From Henckelia pumila (taxonomy: Eukaryota > Streptophyta > Magnoliopsida > Lamiales > Gesneriaceae), in NCBI RefSeq assembly GCF_033568475.1, contig NC_133121.1, positions 132,774,375-132,838,374 of the forward strand: a stretch of DNA of 64,000 nt, in the 5' to 3' direction. This document shows, one piece after another, positions 33,597-46,700 of this stretch (the first letter of the stretch is position 1; every line of letters starts with the position of its first letter). Below the pieces are notes generated by a model, which was given only the letters and a program-made list of their open reading frames with translations, was not told where the DNA came from and made no database searches. Position numbers and translations under genes: made by a program.

Positions 33597-36131
33597 ATGG
33601 CGTCGCAATCGAACGATCCTCGGCAGCCATCGGCGGCAAGGCCGTACAAGGCGCAACTAGTGGCTCCACAGGACCTTCCAGTCGATTACTCTGGATTTAT
33701 CGCCGTCATTTTCGGCGTACTTGGTGCGATGTTTCGGGTGAGATTTTCTCTCAATAGCTATGTTCGATCTACATTTTCCCACTCGATTCACCACTGAAGT
33801 TGATAGATTCGATTATATCACTTTTTATCCAGTTTGAATTTCTCCAATGAAGCTCCAAAGTGTGAGATTTAGTTGTTGATTAATCGTTTTCCGTTTGGTT
33901 TGCCACAGTACAAGGTTTGTTCGTGGCTCGCTATTATATGCTGCGCTCAATCGCTTGCTAACATGAGAAATTTTGAGAATGATCTCAAGCAGATCTCCAT
34001 GGCTATGATGTTAGTAGTTTTTACGCTGCTTATTTCTTCTTGTATACCCATGTTGTACTAAAGCTTCAACTGTCTTTGTTTATTGGGGATATGAGGTTCT
34101 TAATGTATGTTCACCGTTTTAGATAGAAGAGTCATCGAAAAATAGGAACTATATGTTTATCAGTGAAAGTACCTAAAAAACTGAAATTCTTTTCCATATC
34201 CTTGTAGTTAAAAGATGAAATTAAATATGTCCTCTTTGAGCGACGAGGAATGTGAACATCATGTGTTCTATTGGTAGCACAAATAAACATAATCATGAGT
34301 GTTTTGGTAAAGGTTTGTGTAATTTGAAGGTACTTAAGCCTGGCTCTGGATTACAGGGATATCGGTCAAACTGTCAAGGTGATGTGATCAGATGAGGATA
34401 AATAGAATTAGTGGAATTTGGAAACTTTTTTTGGGAAAAATTACACATAAAAGAGGTTTTCCATTTGATAGGGAAAATGTCACCCATATCCCCTCGTGCA
34501 GTCCACCCCTGTTTAAAGGGAGGTAGAAGTGATCTATTAAATAAATTTTGTGCACCCGTGTAATTGAGGATAATGTTGTGTGAACTTAATGGCTTATATT
34601 CTCGATTATAGCATGATGTTTTTGATAGTCATTTAGAGAGGGACTGGTGAAATTTCGTTCACAGATATACCTAGAACAAGTGATATGGGAAGACATTACA
34701 GACAAACAAATGGCGTCAATTTAATGTGGAAAGACGAATTGGAAAATTTCTAATGAGAGCATGTTCATTGTCCAGGTCCTATTTCTGAACGAATACCATT
34801 AGTAGATGGTGACAATTGTTTCATTTCTGTTCACGGCTAACCTTTAATAACCTGCAAGTGTTAGCTTTATCACTCTTCCTGTCCTTCGTCACTTCAATTA
34901 CTATTTCTAGATCTTATGGCGACTGAACATCTGAGCTGATCATTTTTTTTTGGAAATCTCAGTAATAGTCATTTTCTCCTATAACTTGTGTCAAATATTA
35001 TTGTGAGCGAGAAAAGATGAGCAAAGTGCTGTCGTTTGGCCACTTAGCACGTCTGTGAGCAAAAATATGAGATTATCAAAAGGAACCTTTGGTGAAGAGA
35101 TTTGTTCACTTGGAATATTTTTCAGGCACTTTGAGTGCCATGTAGGAGTCTGCTTTTAAATAAAAGGCCACAGATTATGACAACATTATTGTTGAAAAAA
35201 AAAAGAAGAAGAAGAAGAAGAAGAATAAGAAGTGGTGTAACTAACAATGAAACTGATACCACTTTTATCACCAAGATTTTTCTACATGTACTTGGTAGAT
35301 AAGTTCTACGATATTATTTTGCTGTACTATACACTCTGTCGGCTGTCCAGCTTTAATGAAGATCTACTCTGAAAGATAGTTATGTCGTAAGAATGGTGAC
35401 AGAGAGATGCAGGGAAGGAAATTAAGTTTTGCATATGGTGTTCATTTAGAAAATATGTAGAATTGTGTCCCAAGAGAAGTATTATGGTGTATTTAACAGA
35501 AAGGAGGAGTTTATGTCAGGAATCAGGATATAAAGTTGAATAACTGATGTGGTTGTAATTTGTATAGTAACTGGCACAAGGACTACAGAGGTAATACAAA
35601 AGATTTACACCAACTCCGGTATCTTACTTTTAGTTCAAGTTTTTTTGCATTGATTATTAACTGAAAATTTTAACCAAGGGAATATCCTATCGTGACTGAC
35701 TTTGAAACATGGTCTAAATCGATATCTTGACAAATGAAGTCAACAAGAGGTTTGAATTATGGAGGGAAACCTTCAAGTAGACTGGCTCGAAGCTGAGTAA
35801 GACTATCAGAATGTATCCTCTGTCAGTTTAATGGTATGAAAAAATGAAGGAGAAAGTGATTTTTGATGGTGCTCGAGCACCTTATTGTTAGCAATTATGA
35901 TATAAGAAATAAATACTGAAGAAAATGTTGCATATATGACCTAGAATCCTAGATTACCTTTGGTGCTAAACAATTTGATGAATATAAATGTCATTTTTAG
36001 GCCTGACATCTTTTAACTAGTTTATTTTTGTGGACACCAGGTTTGGTATCATGGGGCTGGTGACAAATTACATGGGGTTGGGGCCCGCTCGAGCCCGAAA
36101 AGTTAGGAACTTCAATACTTCTGATGCTTAA
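33597..36131 (+). CDS. Asterix homologue, PAT-complex membrane protein (3 exons, 110 aa)
   Basis: Asterix (PAT10, WDR83OS in animals) is a small ER membrane protein that with CCDC47 forms the PAT complex, an intramembrane chaperone for multipass proteins at the translocon. Exons 33597-33737, 33909-34009 and 36041-36131 join to 333 nt with consistent phases and GT-AG introns. The protein starts MASQSNDPRQPSAARPYK, then LPVDYSGFIAVIFGV, YKVCSWLAIICCAQSLANMR, NDLKQISMAMM and FGIMGLVTNYMG, all strong family signatures with three hydrophobic segments. Length is normal for the family. Intron 2 is unusually long (2031 bp) and holds an (AAG)n run. A possible AATAAA signal lies at 36314. The gene is head-to-head with the 302-aa gene. 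Confidence 0.95.
35203..35225. repeat. (AAG)n microsatellite
   Basis: About seven AAG units following an A run, inside the long second intron of the Asterix gene. Confidence 0.9.
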
Positions 36132-37533
36132 ATTTGCTACTTGTCTTGTCCCCCAAAAGACCATGGTCTCTCCTTTGCATGTTTTGATAATTTCAATACA
36201 ATGCCTCTTACATCATTATAGTTTGTGTGTTTAATATAGCATGTGTTTTATTTCATTGCCTGTGATATGATTTTGATTTTGGTAATACAAGCCTGCGAGA
36301 CATTTGGGTGTCAAATAAAGCTATGCAACCTTTAGTCTTTTTTTCTCAACCTTGAATAATTATCCCCAAGTTTGAGTTTTTAGTAATCGTTCATTTATTT
36401 ATTGAATATATTATATGTGATAAAATTAGTGACTACTGTTATATAAGAATGAAAACTCGATGAAATTAATTTTTTTAATACATATCAAGAGACCGCTTGC
36501 TCTTACTTAATATTCATACCAAGAGACCGTTTGCTTTTATTTAATATATAGTACTAGTATCCGAATGCACGCAATGCATGGATTTTATTATCTATTTTTT
36601 TAATTGAAAATATAAAAAAATTATAATAATAAATAGTTGGATTAAAAATGGTATTTTGGTAAATAAATATTCATGAAATGAAAAAAATAATGAAAATGAC
36701 ATATTTGTAATTATATAACTATTTAAGGACAAAAATGAAAATAATGTCCACGTCAAGAGACCGTTTGCTCGCAAAAAACTGTTTGTTATTATTATTTAAA
36801 ACTAGATCATAAATATATAATAATAAATTTTTTTCAAATATATATACATCTGATAATATTGTATAAAATAAAGCCAAACGTTAACATGCTAGTAAGTTTA
36901 AATTTTTGAAGTGCTTTGGATAGAAATGAGTTCAGTTTTTTAAATTACTTTTTATTAAAAAAAACAGAAATAATTTTAGCTTAGGAGTTAGGATGAACGA
37001 TGAAAAAAAATTTTTGTTGAAAAAAGTTTTAAACAAAGCTAGAAAAAGCACTTTCTTTGTTTGGGCTCAGTAACCAAACTCCTGTACGCACACCCATTCG
37101 GATCAGAACAAACTGCTTCCCCGCAGCACGATTGACAAAGCCGAAGTCCAGCGTGGTTGCGTGGATGTTCGTCGGCGATTGGAGGGCTGCGCCGGTGTTC
37201 TCCGCCACTGCTGCGGCAGCGTAGGTCATAGATTTATTTTTCTTCTACACGAAACGTATTTGTTTACTTTACACTTGATGCACGAGTGCAATGTAACAAT
37301 GTGACCAGTCTATTTGAATCACTTTTGAATTTGCTCTTGGATTTGAAGCTAAGATAATGGTGTAATCTTCCGGCTCTTAATCATTTTGTGCTCGCTTCTT
37401 CCGCGCTTAGTCTTTATGCTCGACGTTTGTTCATCTGACGTTTCAATTTGTGAACAAATTCCGAACTCTTAAAGTGTTATTGCGTTTCTCCAATCCAGTT
37501 ACGATATAACGGGACTAGGAAGTCAAGCAGTGT
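36132..37533. other. Intergenic DNA with repeat debris and 5' untranslated region of the TRF-like gene
   Basis: 36480-36780 has three copies of AAGAGACCG(C/T)TTGCT, a local repeat of unknown origin. 36893-37080 is a MITE-like repeat. From about 37090 GC content rises and the sequence looks like a gene's 5' end. A short upstream frame starting at an ATG near 37165 ends at TAG just before GTCATAG, and an acceptor-like CAATCCAG ends at 37498, so a 5' untranslated intron of about 0.28 kb is plausible. Confidence 0.5.
36893..37080. repeat. MITE-like repeat, second copy of the 17232 family
   Basis: Shares GTTCAGTTTTTTAAA, TTTTATTAAAAAAAACAGAA and a following ATTTTAG with 17270-17325. It ends near CAGTAACCAAACTCC, comparable to TGTAACCAAACAC in the first copy. 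Boundaries are approximate. Confidence 0.45.
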
Positions 37534-40500
37534 ATGGTTTCTGAAGCATTGCGACGGTCTTTTATGGATTTCCATCTTTCATGTATGTCACATTTGCCGT
37601 GGATATGGGTCATGGAGACACTAGCACGCTCCAGTCAAGTTGATGTATCTCTTTTACTTGGTAAACATGACGTTGCCTTTTATTTATTGATGTACATTGT
37701 TTTTTATGGCTTTGATAGGTTGGGGAGAGTCATTAGTAATATGGTCATCGGTGGTTGACTGGGAGAATCATGAGTAATATGTTCATGTTTTTGTAGATTT
37801 GCTTGAGAAGACTCAAGAATTATCTGATGATCTTAGTAGAAATACAAGAGAATTTGTGTCTTTGAGAATTTTGGAGAATGTTGTTTTTAAGGAAGCAAGT
37901 GCTAGTCCTATATCTTCCACTTCCTTTTCAAAAATTAATTTGAACCCATCTGAACGTTGTGAAGATGTCCTCCGAAAAATTTTACTCCAGGTACTTTAAT
38001 ATTCAGTTTACTCATGAACAAAACTTTTGATGATTCATTTTCTAATCAAATAGTGTAATGCCAATGGTGCTAACTGATTTTTATTATTCTCATGATTATT
38101 GACAGACATCCGCATCGAATCTGTTATCTTCTGGACCAGATACGTTGAAGTGGAACCTTGAGTCCTTCGTAGTGCAAAAAAGAGCTAGCTTGACTAAATT
38201 TGCATTACAACAGGTGACAGAGCTATTGAACTTGTACACAATTTGAGGTCATGAGAATAATAATTAAGACGTTGACTTTACTGTTCCTGCTTCTCATTTT
38301 TGTCGGTCCTTAAACAGCTTAAAGTTTCAATTCTTAAAGGAAGTCATCCTGTTGTTGCATCCCTGAAAAAACATAGTGGTTTGCCAGTTGGGGATCCACC
38401 TGAACACGAAGTCTCCAGCGATGATGGTAATTGTGGTGTTGCACCTACACACGAAGGAAGTGATGCACATACTCAATTTGGTGCAGCTAATGTCTTATTG
38501 AATTCTCCTGCACTGCCTCATGAAAATGGCCTTTTGCATAAAAATTTACCCACTGAACACTTGTTACCGGCTAAGAGGAATGGAAGTGGCACTTTTAAAC
38601 ATGCAGGAGGAAAGTTCTGTGATGAGGAGATGACAATGGAGAATGGTTGTGAAGCCTCCTTAAAAGGGGCCAAAAAGTATAAGCATGATGAATCCACAGG
38701 AATTCGGCATTATAGTAAAGGACAGAGCTGCCTCTCAGAAAAAAAAGATTGTGTTGGAGATAGCTGCAACCCAGAGAAAATAGATTATGTTGGATGCATG
38801 GGGAAAAATGAACTTTCTACAGATATTGAATGCGCTCCACCAAAGGGGCTTGTTGGTCATAATGATGTTTTACTTGGAGTGCCAAATGACAAGGCCGGTG
38901 AGGAACAGGAACGGTGTAGCATCAATGAAGTTGAAGGTGAAAATAAAGGTATTCTGGAGCTCAAAAAGGCTAATCAAGACATGTATACAGAGGAGCAAAC
39001 TAATAATTTAAGTGTCTCAAATCGTGGTGCACCTAGAGAAGATTTTGATACTTTTTGTGACAGTGGGGATAGCGAAGGGAGGACTGATCATACAATAAGG
39101 AGAAATGCTTTATTGAGCTCTCAATGCACATATAGCCAAGATTCCTTTGCGACAACCGATTGGCGGGAGGTAAATCTGTGTGTGAAATGTAACAAGGGCG
39201 AAAAACTATTGGCATGCAGTTATAGCTCTTGTCCTTTTGTGGTTCATATGCATTGCCTTGGTTCTGCCATGAACTCTGACACGATGAAGAGTTTTTATTG
39301 TCCATCTTGTGCATATTCTCGAGCAATCAAACAGTACGAGGAAGCAAAGGAGAAAACTTCATCTGCATTAAAAGATTTGAGAGTCTTTTACTGCTTTGGG
39401 AGCCGAAGAGCATCAAAGAAACAGTCTGTTACGTCAAATCAAATGGAATTGGATGGAGGTGTGGAAGAAAATAACGAAGTGATCCATAATTTTATAGAAG
39501 GGCGTATAAATTTTCATAGCAAGAAAACTGTGGAAGACAAACTGGCAGAGCCTTCAGTATTAAACTCTGGTGACAGTCTCTCCTCACAAGGAAAACCTAT
39601 AGAATCAACCAATGAAACGCTTCTCGCATTTGATGAACTTAACCATGGCGTGAAAATGATGGTGCAAGATTACCAATCTCCCCAGTCTCGAGGACAACAC
39701 CATATGGATGCACTGGTGGTTTATCGCCCTGATGAAAATTTATCCAGACAGAACCCAGAGAGAAGCGATAGGTATGATAGATACATGAAAATAAAATCCA
39801 AAAAGGGTGGGTTATGTCCAAAACCAGAATCATCACGACAACGAACTTGCTCATTAGCTATTAAATCTATTGATGCAGAAGAAATATTTGACAAAGAAAA
39901 TGAGAATGCTTGTGCTTCAAAATACTTCATAAGGTATGGATGGAAGAAACATGGCAAGTCATCTTCATCCTGAATATATCAAGGCCATATCACTGATGCT
40001 TATTTATTCAATAGTTTCTGAAGAAGGTGCCATTTTACATGATGACATTTACTTTTAGGTTTTTATAGGTACATTAATTAATGTTTCCATATCACATCAA
40101 AGTTTCTTTTTCTTCCTGTGGTCCTTGCCTTTGTTTATTTTATTATTTTAGACGGTTTGACGGGTGATAAGCTTTCAGAGTTGTGGAGAGAAAAAAATCA
40201 TCATATAATGAAATTATGGGAACCTTGAGGCCCGCAGAGAAAGGAGGAACTGTAATTTGAAAATCCAAAATAAAATCTCGATTGACTGTTGTCCCTTAAT
40301 TTTTGAAGTTGCGTACTGTAAGTTCCTAATAGAGGATGTTTCTTCGTATATACAGATGAAGAACTAAGCATATTTTCGTCTTAATCTGCAGCTCACACCC
40401 ATCAATACATCTATCTAGGCGGATGAGACGCCCATGGACAAGTGCAGAAGAAAAGACATTAAAGGTTGATTTTGTTTTGTTAATATGACTACACTGATGT

Positions 40501-41510
40501 TAGAATTTTCTCCACCCCCACCCCCAGCTGTTTCCTGGTTCTCAGTGTCCACTAAGTGATTTAATGAAAATAACAAGCCACTTTTAGGTCCATTTACAAT
40601 CTGTGATCCAATTTCTATGACCCTAGAAGGCCTGATAAAGTAAATGATCCATCTAGCTATATCCTTCAGCAAATCTTCCCACTCTTAAACCCAAGGTGAT
40701 TATTTTAATTAAATATAAAAATTAACCATTCCATCTCAATTAACCTTAGGGTGCATGTGGATTGAGGTATTCTGAAATCGTGGATTCAAATCGGTTCTAT
40801 TAGTTTGGAGGAATTTACATTAGGTGATTGCAGTTCCATCCTATATTGCTTTAGGCAGATGTAGTAGTAATGATGAATGTGAAGTAAAATAAAAAAATGC
40901 ACTCAAAATGGGCCTCTTGAAATTCATTTTTAGATCAAATTAATTCATTTTGAAGTTCTTTTTGTGCCACCGCACATGTATTGCACCTGTACCCTTCCAC
41001 TCTCCTAACATGTATTGCACCTGTACCCTTCCACTCTCCTAACTTTCTCATAGAAACTTTTGTGGCTCGCCTGATACTCTTCCGGTAGTCGGATGCTTAA
41101 TTTCACAACATGACAAGCAATTAAGCATGCAAAACAGTGGATGCGTGATTCTACCGACATCATTTATAGCAAAAACTGTCATTCCAGAAATTTCTCAAGC
41201 ATTGTTGGGTTTCAATATGAAATTTGAGTCTCACAGTTGTAATTTCGGGTCTAATGCTTGAAGTTCAATTTCTTTGTCTCTTTGTTTCTGATTATGACTC
41301 TTTTGTGAACTTGTGTTCGCAGTTCTCAGATGTAAAATGTTGTTTTCTGTTAAACAGGAGAGGGTGCGAAAGCATTGTAGTCCTCACGATAAAAATATTC
41401 CCTGGAAGACCATATTGGAATTTGGAGTTGGTATCTTCCAGAAGGGCCGTACTGCAATGGACCTCAAAGATAAATGGAGGAATATCTGCAAAGCAGATCC
41501 AAATTCCTAA
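37534..41510 (+). CDS. TRF-like protein with PHD finger and C-terminal Myb domain (6 exons, 756 aa)
   Basis: Exons 37534-37660, 37797-37990, 38106-38213, 38318-39933, 40392-40464 and 41358-41510 join to 2271 nt with every phase consistent. A PHD-type zinc finger lies at about residues 431-474, pattern C-x2-C-x8-C-x4-C-x4-H-x2-C ending in CPSC. A Myb/SANT domain at about 697-750 begins RRPWTSAEEKTLK and ends with TAMDLKDKWRNICK; the L-K-D-K-W-R-N block resembles the telobox of telomere-binding Myb proteins. The long middle exon is polar and low in conserved motifs. By family it is probably a nuclear DNA- or chromatin-binding factor; telomere binding itself is not shown. The start is the first ATG after an in-frame stop (TAG, about 37516-37518), so an extra upstream coding exon is not excluded. 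Confidence 0.85.
40974..41041. repeat. Perfect tandem duplication, 34-bp unit, two copies
   Basis: ACATGTATTGCACCTGTACC plus 14 further bases is repeated exactly at 40974-41007 and 41008-41041, inside the last intron of the TRF-like gene. The lack of differences suggests a recent event. Confidence 0.95.
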
Positions 41511-42392
41511 TGAAATTGATGTTGGGATGATATCGCAATTCCTGGGCCGTCCGCTGCCTTCGAATTTCTCTTAAACTAATCAATCTTGTCTTGGTGTTTG
41601 GCTTCAGTGTGCAAAATCAAATGCAATGAAAGAAAAGTTGGTGCTGGTGTAAAATCTGTCCTATTTAGAAAGTGAATTTTTTGTTTTTTTTACAAGGACA
41701 AGTTTTATCGTGATTACTACTGAACATTCGCGGCGAAGTGTCTCTACGTTATAAAATGACATTAATCTGAAACTCGGTCCTTTTAGATTTGCAAAAAAAT
41801 GTTCCTTCATAAGGAAACCCCTTTTAAGTTTCAAGATGGGGGCTTATACCAAATTTGATCTGGTATGTTTTTTGGATGTAACTCTATGAATCGTAGCTTC
41901 TACAAATGCTTTTGGTTGAGTTAATGTTTTGATTCAAAATTTTTACGTGATTAAGATGTGTCGTTAACACCAGCATCACTTGCTACAAAAGTAACTTTGT
42001 TCAATAAAAGGTGTAAAAATTAGCATAGAAACTAGAAAGGCTGAATGTTCGACTCTAATTGCTCTTGAGTAATGTCTGCAAACTGTAGAAAGGCTGAATG
42101 TTAAACTCTAATTGCTCTTAGGTGGTGTAATGTCTACAAATTCTAAATATAAGTAATTATGGATTTTTTTTTCTTAACAAATTTGTAAATAAAAAATCCA
42201 TAAAAAAATTATTTTTAGAGGTTATACACTCCTATACGTGAGTCATGTTGGAACTCGAGTTGGGTTGGGTTCATTTAACTGTCAAAGTTGTTTCTTCAGG
42301 ATATGAATATCCTGCCTTTTTCTTACATACAATGATACAACTGAGGTTAAAAATAAAGTTAAAAGTTGGAAAACAATGGTTCAGTGAACGTG
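41511..42392. other. Intergenic region between convergent loci
   Basis: 3' flank of the TRF-like gene on one side and the ruined 3' end of the helicase pseudogene on the other. It contains an imperfect 53-bp direct duplication (42034-42086, 42087-42141) marked by AGAAAGGCTGAATGTT and CTCTAATTGCTCTT in both copies. No gene was recognised. Confidence 0.55.
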
Positions 42393-45198
42393 GGTGAATT
42401 TGAACAGTCTGCGGGTGTTTCACAGTTCTATAGGATCCATTCTTCTGTAGCCTCCCTGAGTGGGGGAAGAATCCGGAAGTTATGGCTTTCTTTATAGAAT
42501 CTAAGTCATTGGAATTTGTGGTCAACTCAATCTCCCTTTCAAGCAGCCCCTCCAGTTGATCCCGTATATCTCTACCTCTCTTCATGCTCCTGACCTGAAA
42601 TATATAAATTAGAATCATTCAATGAGCCAAAGTTCAGTATTGTACTAATGAAACAAAACAATGAAACTGATGGCAGTCAGCTTTAAAATTTCTTCTTTTG
42701 ATATGATATGTGAAAGATAAAGATAACTTAATTAGTCATCTTGCACATGTAATTCACAATTGCCATCAATTGATGGTAATGAATCATGTTTTCACAGGCT
42801 ACAACATATGAACTAAACCCAATCAAGGTGTCATGCCAGGGGCTCAGAAGTGAGAAACCTAGATATCTCCGAAAGGTTCAAAGTCAATAATCACTGTCTT
42901 TTAAAGTTCAGAAACATCACTTGAGGAAATTGAAGAGATCAAATTTTATTCCTCTGAAAACAAAGCACACTGTACAATCCTAATTTAAAGGTGGTAACAC
43001 ATCGAAAAAATAAGGAAATGACATGCTATAAAATCTCCCAAAAAATAGTAACACCAACAAATATACAAAGTAAGAGAACTCTTGACCATTTTCTAAAATA
43101 TCCTAGATTGCCAGTTAGCTAATTAACAGCTACAAGGATATTTTCCTATATTCTACACCACTCAAGTGAATATGCTCCTGATTCATCGATCTTCACTTTA
43201 ATAAGCAATGGCCCATCCTTTTGAGATACTAAAATTGGACCTTGATCAACTACTAGTCAATTTGGACTTGGCTAAACTGGAAAAAAGACATACAAGCAAG
43301 AGTTCTTAGGAAGTCGGGAGTTATTTGATCACAAGCAAATGTCAGGCTATGGTTGAGAATGAGGAGATTGAAACCCATCAACTTATGTCAGTAATTCACC
43401 AAGTGTATCACATTTCTGAGTGGAGAATACTAAACAGTAACACCAGTACCCCATAATCTGAACAGCTAATAGAGATAACAGAACAAGCAGACCCTCTCTT
43501 TTTTAAGTAAAATGGCCAAACAGAGATGGCATAATGTTATAGGGAAAAATGGAATATCAAACCTACTTGAATATAATTTTCATAGCACCATTGAGTTGAA
43601 AAATTGGTTTCCTTCCACTAGTTATAAACCTGAAAAATTGACCAAGAACATCACAAAATTAAACTTGCGCATAAGCTTTGAAATGTATTATTTTACTGCA
43701 TAGCCCATATATTCTGCTATGTGCATCAACTTCCATCCTCGCATTCCAATATCACACCAACCTCATAAAGAAATGGTATGTAGGAATTATAGTGATGATA
43801 AATGAGCATCACCAAGATATTCTTATCCTTAACTCAAAAAGAAAATTTTCTCCAACAAATAAAACAGTTCCTGTTGACAACTAAATGCAGTTCAAAACAA
43901 CAAAACAATCCAAAAAAGAATGAAATACCAAATCACTGAAGCAAGGGAAAAATCAGAAACACACATCATGTTATTAAATTGATAAACGAGATAAACTGAT
44001 AAACGAGATAAACTAATAATCGAATAACACATTATTAATGCACTTGATCAATAAGATATGCAATTATGTTCATGCATTCTTAACATTGTTCATTAGTCGA
44101 CAATAAGTAAAAAATTGTGTTATTCCATAAATATTGTTTGAAACGGTTCCCTGTGAGAAGCAAATGAAACAAAAACTCATTTCTGAGTCAAAATTTGGTG
44201 ATTCATAGATTGTTGTATTCTAAAAGCACAAATGCCAATTTCTTCATGGGGATGTTTTTTCTCCCGATCATGGCCTTAATACTTGTTTAACAAGAAAACA
44301 TGGAAGAAAAGGCGAAAACAAAAACCTTACTGTTATAACTCATACAACCACCGTTCTGTTAATTAGGTGATAGATTTGACAAGATACAAAAAACCGATAC
44401 ATATTTCAGCTTTTAGGATGCCAAAGGTACAATGGAGAGCTAAAGGATTATGTAGTTTGCTTTACTTGGTAGAATCAAGAAAAATTAAACAAAACACTAG
44501 AGCAGAAAAAAGCATTCAAGAAACACAACCCACTAACCTTGAGCAAGGCTATATGATCTCCGACATTTCCCATGTGAAAGTTCAAGCGAGCATTGTCCGC
44601 ATGAACTTGCTTATCCTTGGGACGATAAAAGATAGAATTTCCAATGGATAGCATAGCAGCAATAGAGATGATTTCATCAGAACACTGGTATTTATCAGAA
44701 GCAACAATCATCTTTGACTGCATAGGATCTAGGGGGAACTCGGCCATCCTTCTACCCGCTTTTGTCAACTCGCCATGTTTGTTAACTGCACTTAAAGCAT
44801 AAAGCAACTCCAACGCCTTCAGTAAAGCTTCAGATGATGGAGGATCCATGAAGTCAAAATTCAACAGATCGCTGATGCCAAGGCTCTTTAGACTAAGGAC
44901 TACGTTGGCTAAGTTGGTCCTTTGTATTTCGGGGATGGTATTATCGTCTAAATCGTTATAATAATTATAAGCAGTATACAACTGAAAGCATTTTCCTGGC
45001 CCTGTCCTTCCTGATCGACCTGCTCGCTGATTAGCTGATGCTTTTGATATAGGAGTGACCAGGAGTGATTCCATTCCAGTCCGAGGGTTATACGACTTCA
45101 TCTTGCAAAACCCTGGATCAAATTACATACTTGATCCCATCTATCGTCAATGATGTTTCAGCAATATTCGTCGCTAGGACAACTTTCCGTGCCCCTTC

Positions 45199-45530
45199 AC
45201 CGCCGCCGCCTCTTCTTATCCCGATTCCTATTACATTAATGTACATGGCAGCAAATACCAAAGCTCCTCCTCCTCCGCCGCCGCCTCTTCTTATCCCGAT
45301 TCCTATTACATTAATCACCCTGCACCAAGCCCTAACCATCGCCGCCTGCAGCTCCTCTGGGAATCACTGATATCCTTAGGGATTTTGGCAGGAGCTGGCT
45401 TGTTGATATGCGGGGGAATATTCGGGTTCAGGTATTTTGACAAGTGGATGGACAGCCGGGAACGGCTTCCCTTGTTTTGGGTAGATTCCGTCTCCATCTC
45501 CAATTTCAGCTTCACCAACGGATCATCATC
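45199..45530. other. Foreign insert splitting a helicase exon, with a 40-bp direct repeat
   Basis: The helicase reading breaks inside the conserved ...EPTP / EGARK... junction, and 332 bp unrelated to helicases separates the halves. A 40-bp sequence starting CGCCGCCGCCTCTTCTTATC occurs at 45201-45240 and 45276-45315. The part at about 45340-45520 is GC-richer and open in more than one frame (for example plus-strand LAGAGLLICGGIFGFRYFDK), which looks like a captured piece of another gene. Its source was not recognised. Confidence 0.7.
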
Positions 45531-46700
45531 CCGGAGTGGGTTCAAATATCTTAGCTTGTAGCTCTGTTGGCAAGTTTGCGTAAATTGGGCATATGATGAG
45601 CTCCGCTATTTTTGTCCCCAATCCTCTAGTCCTATGCTTAAGAATCTCTTCGGCCATCTCAATCTCCTCCTGCCCAGTAAGGAAAATAAGTATATCACCA
45701 TCTCTTGGTGGCTGTGTCACATGGATTTGAAGAGCAGTAACTACTGCAGCATCCAAGTAATCAGCTTCAGGTGCCTTAGTATAGTGTATTTCAACAGGAA
45801 ATCTTCTTCCGGGTATTTTAAAAATTGGTGCAGAGTCGAAGTAATCACTGAACTTTTTGGCATCAAGAGTGGCGCAGGTAATTTGAGGTCAGGGTGGAAC
45901 CGAGCAATGTCCTAATGCACCAAAAGAAAAGGGTTAAGACAAAAAAATGTGTCAAACAAGGATTGTGAGAAACATAGATCCTACTCGAAATTGCATCGAA
46001 TTCATGCAACAATTAGTTGTTTCAAACAAGAACTAGTGGACTAAAAGCATAGTTTCTTGTAAACAATATTGAAAGCTCATTAATGCAACTAGTAAAAGGG
46101 AAGCGAAAAACTGAATCAAAATAAACAAATTTGGATATTTTTGAGCTCCTAGTAAGGCTCATTTTAAAGCAGATACAATCCTAAATAATTCAAAATATAC
46201 AGTCCTAAATAATTCCCAATGGAACCCATTTTGAACAAACACAATAATTTCTTTTGTGTTTTCAGATGATAAACACATGCACTACCACAATTTGATTCTA
46301 TCGAGACTATTTTACACCCCCAAAAATCATCGAGAGAAGCAAAATCTTACCTGCTACGGTTACCATTCAACAACTTGCTGGCAACATAAAGTCTAAAGGT
46401 GCATCGGACATCACTATGGAAACCAACCAATAGTAATTATTATTATTACAAAGAAATACCTCATGCCCAAGTTTTACTCCCATTTCTTGAGAAACTCGAG
46501 CAGCAACACTCATTGCTGCAACACTGCGTGGCTGGGTACATCCAATCTGTCCATGAGAGATGTCATCATTATCAAAAATTTGACATTCCTCCTAACTTCC
46601 GTAATCATATGGTTTACCATTTTTAACATTACGCTAACAGGAAAATAATGAACAGGTGAGACGTGCAGATCAACAGATTCCGGTGCCCCAAATAAGATCT

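Noticed and set aside
33395-33757. Plus-strand frame of 120 codons across the divergent promoter
   Set aside because: It runs through the (TTA)n repeat as a string of isoleucines and overlaps the start of Asterix in another frame.
37029-37229. 66-codon minus-strand frame upstream of the TRF-like gene
   Set aside because: It overlaps the probable 5' untranslated region of the plus-strand gene and MITE debris, and shows no conserved segment.
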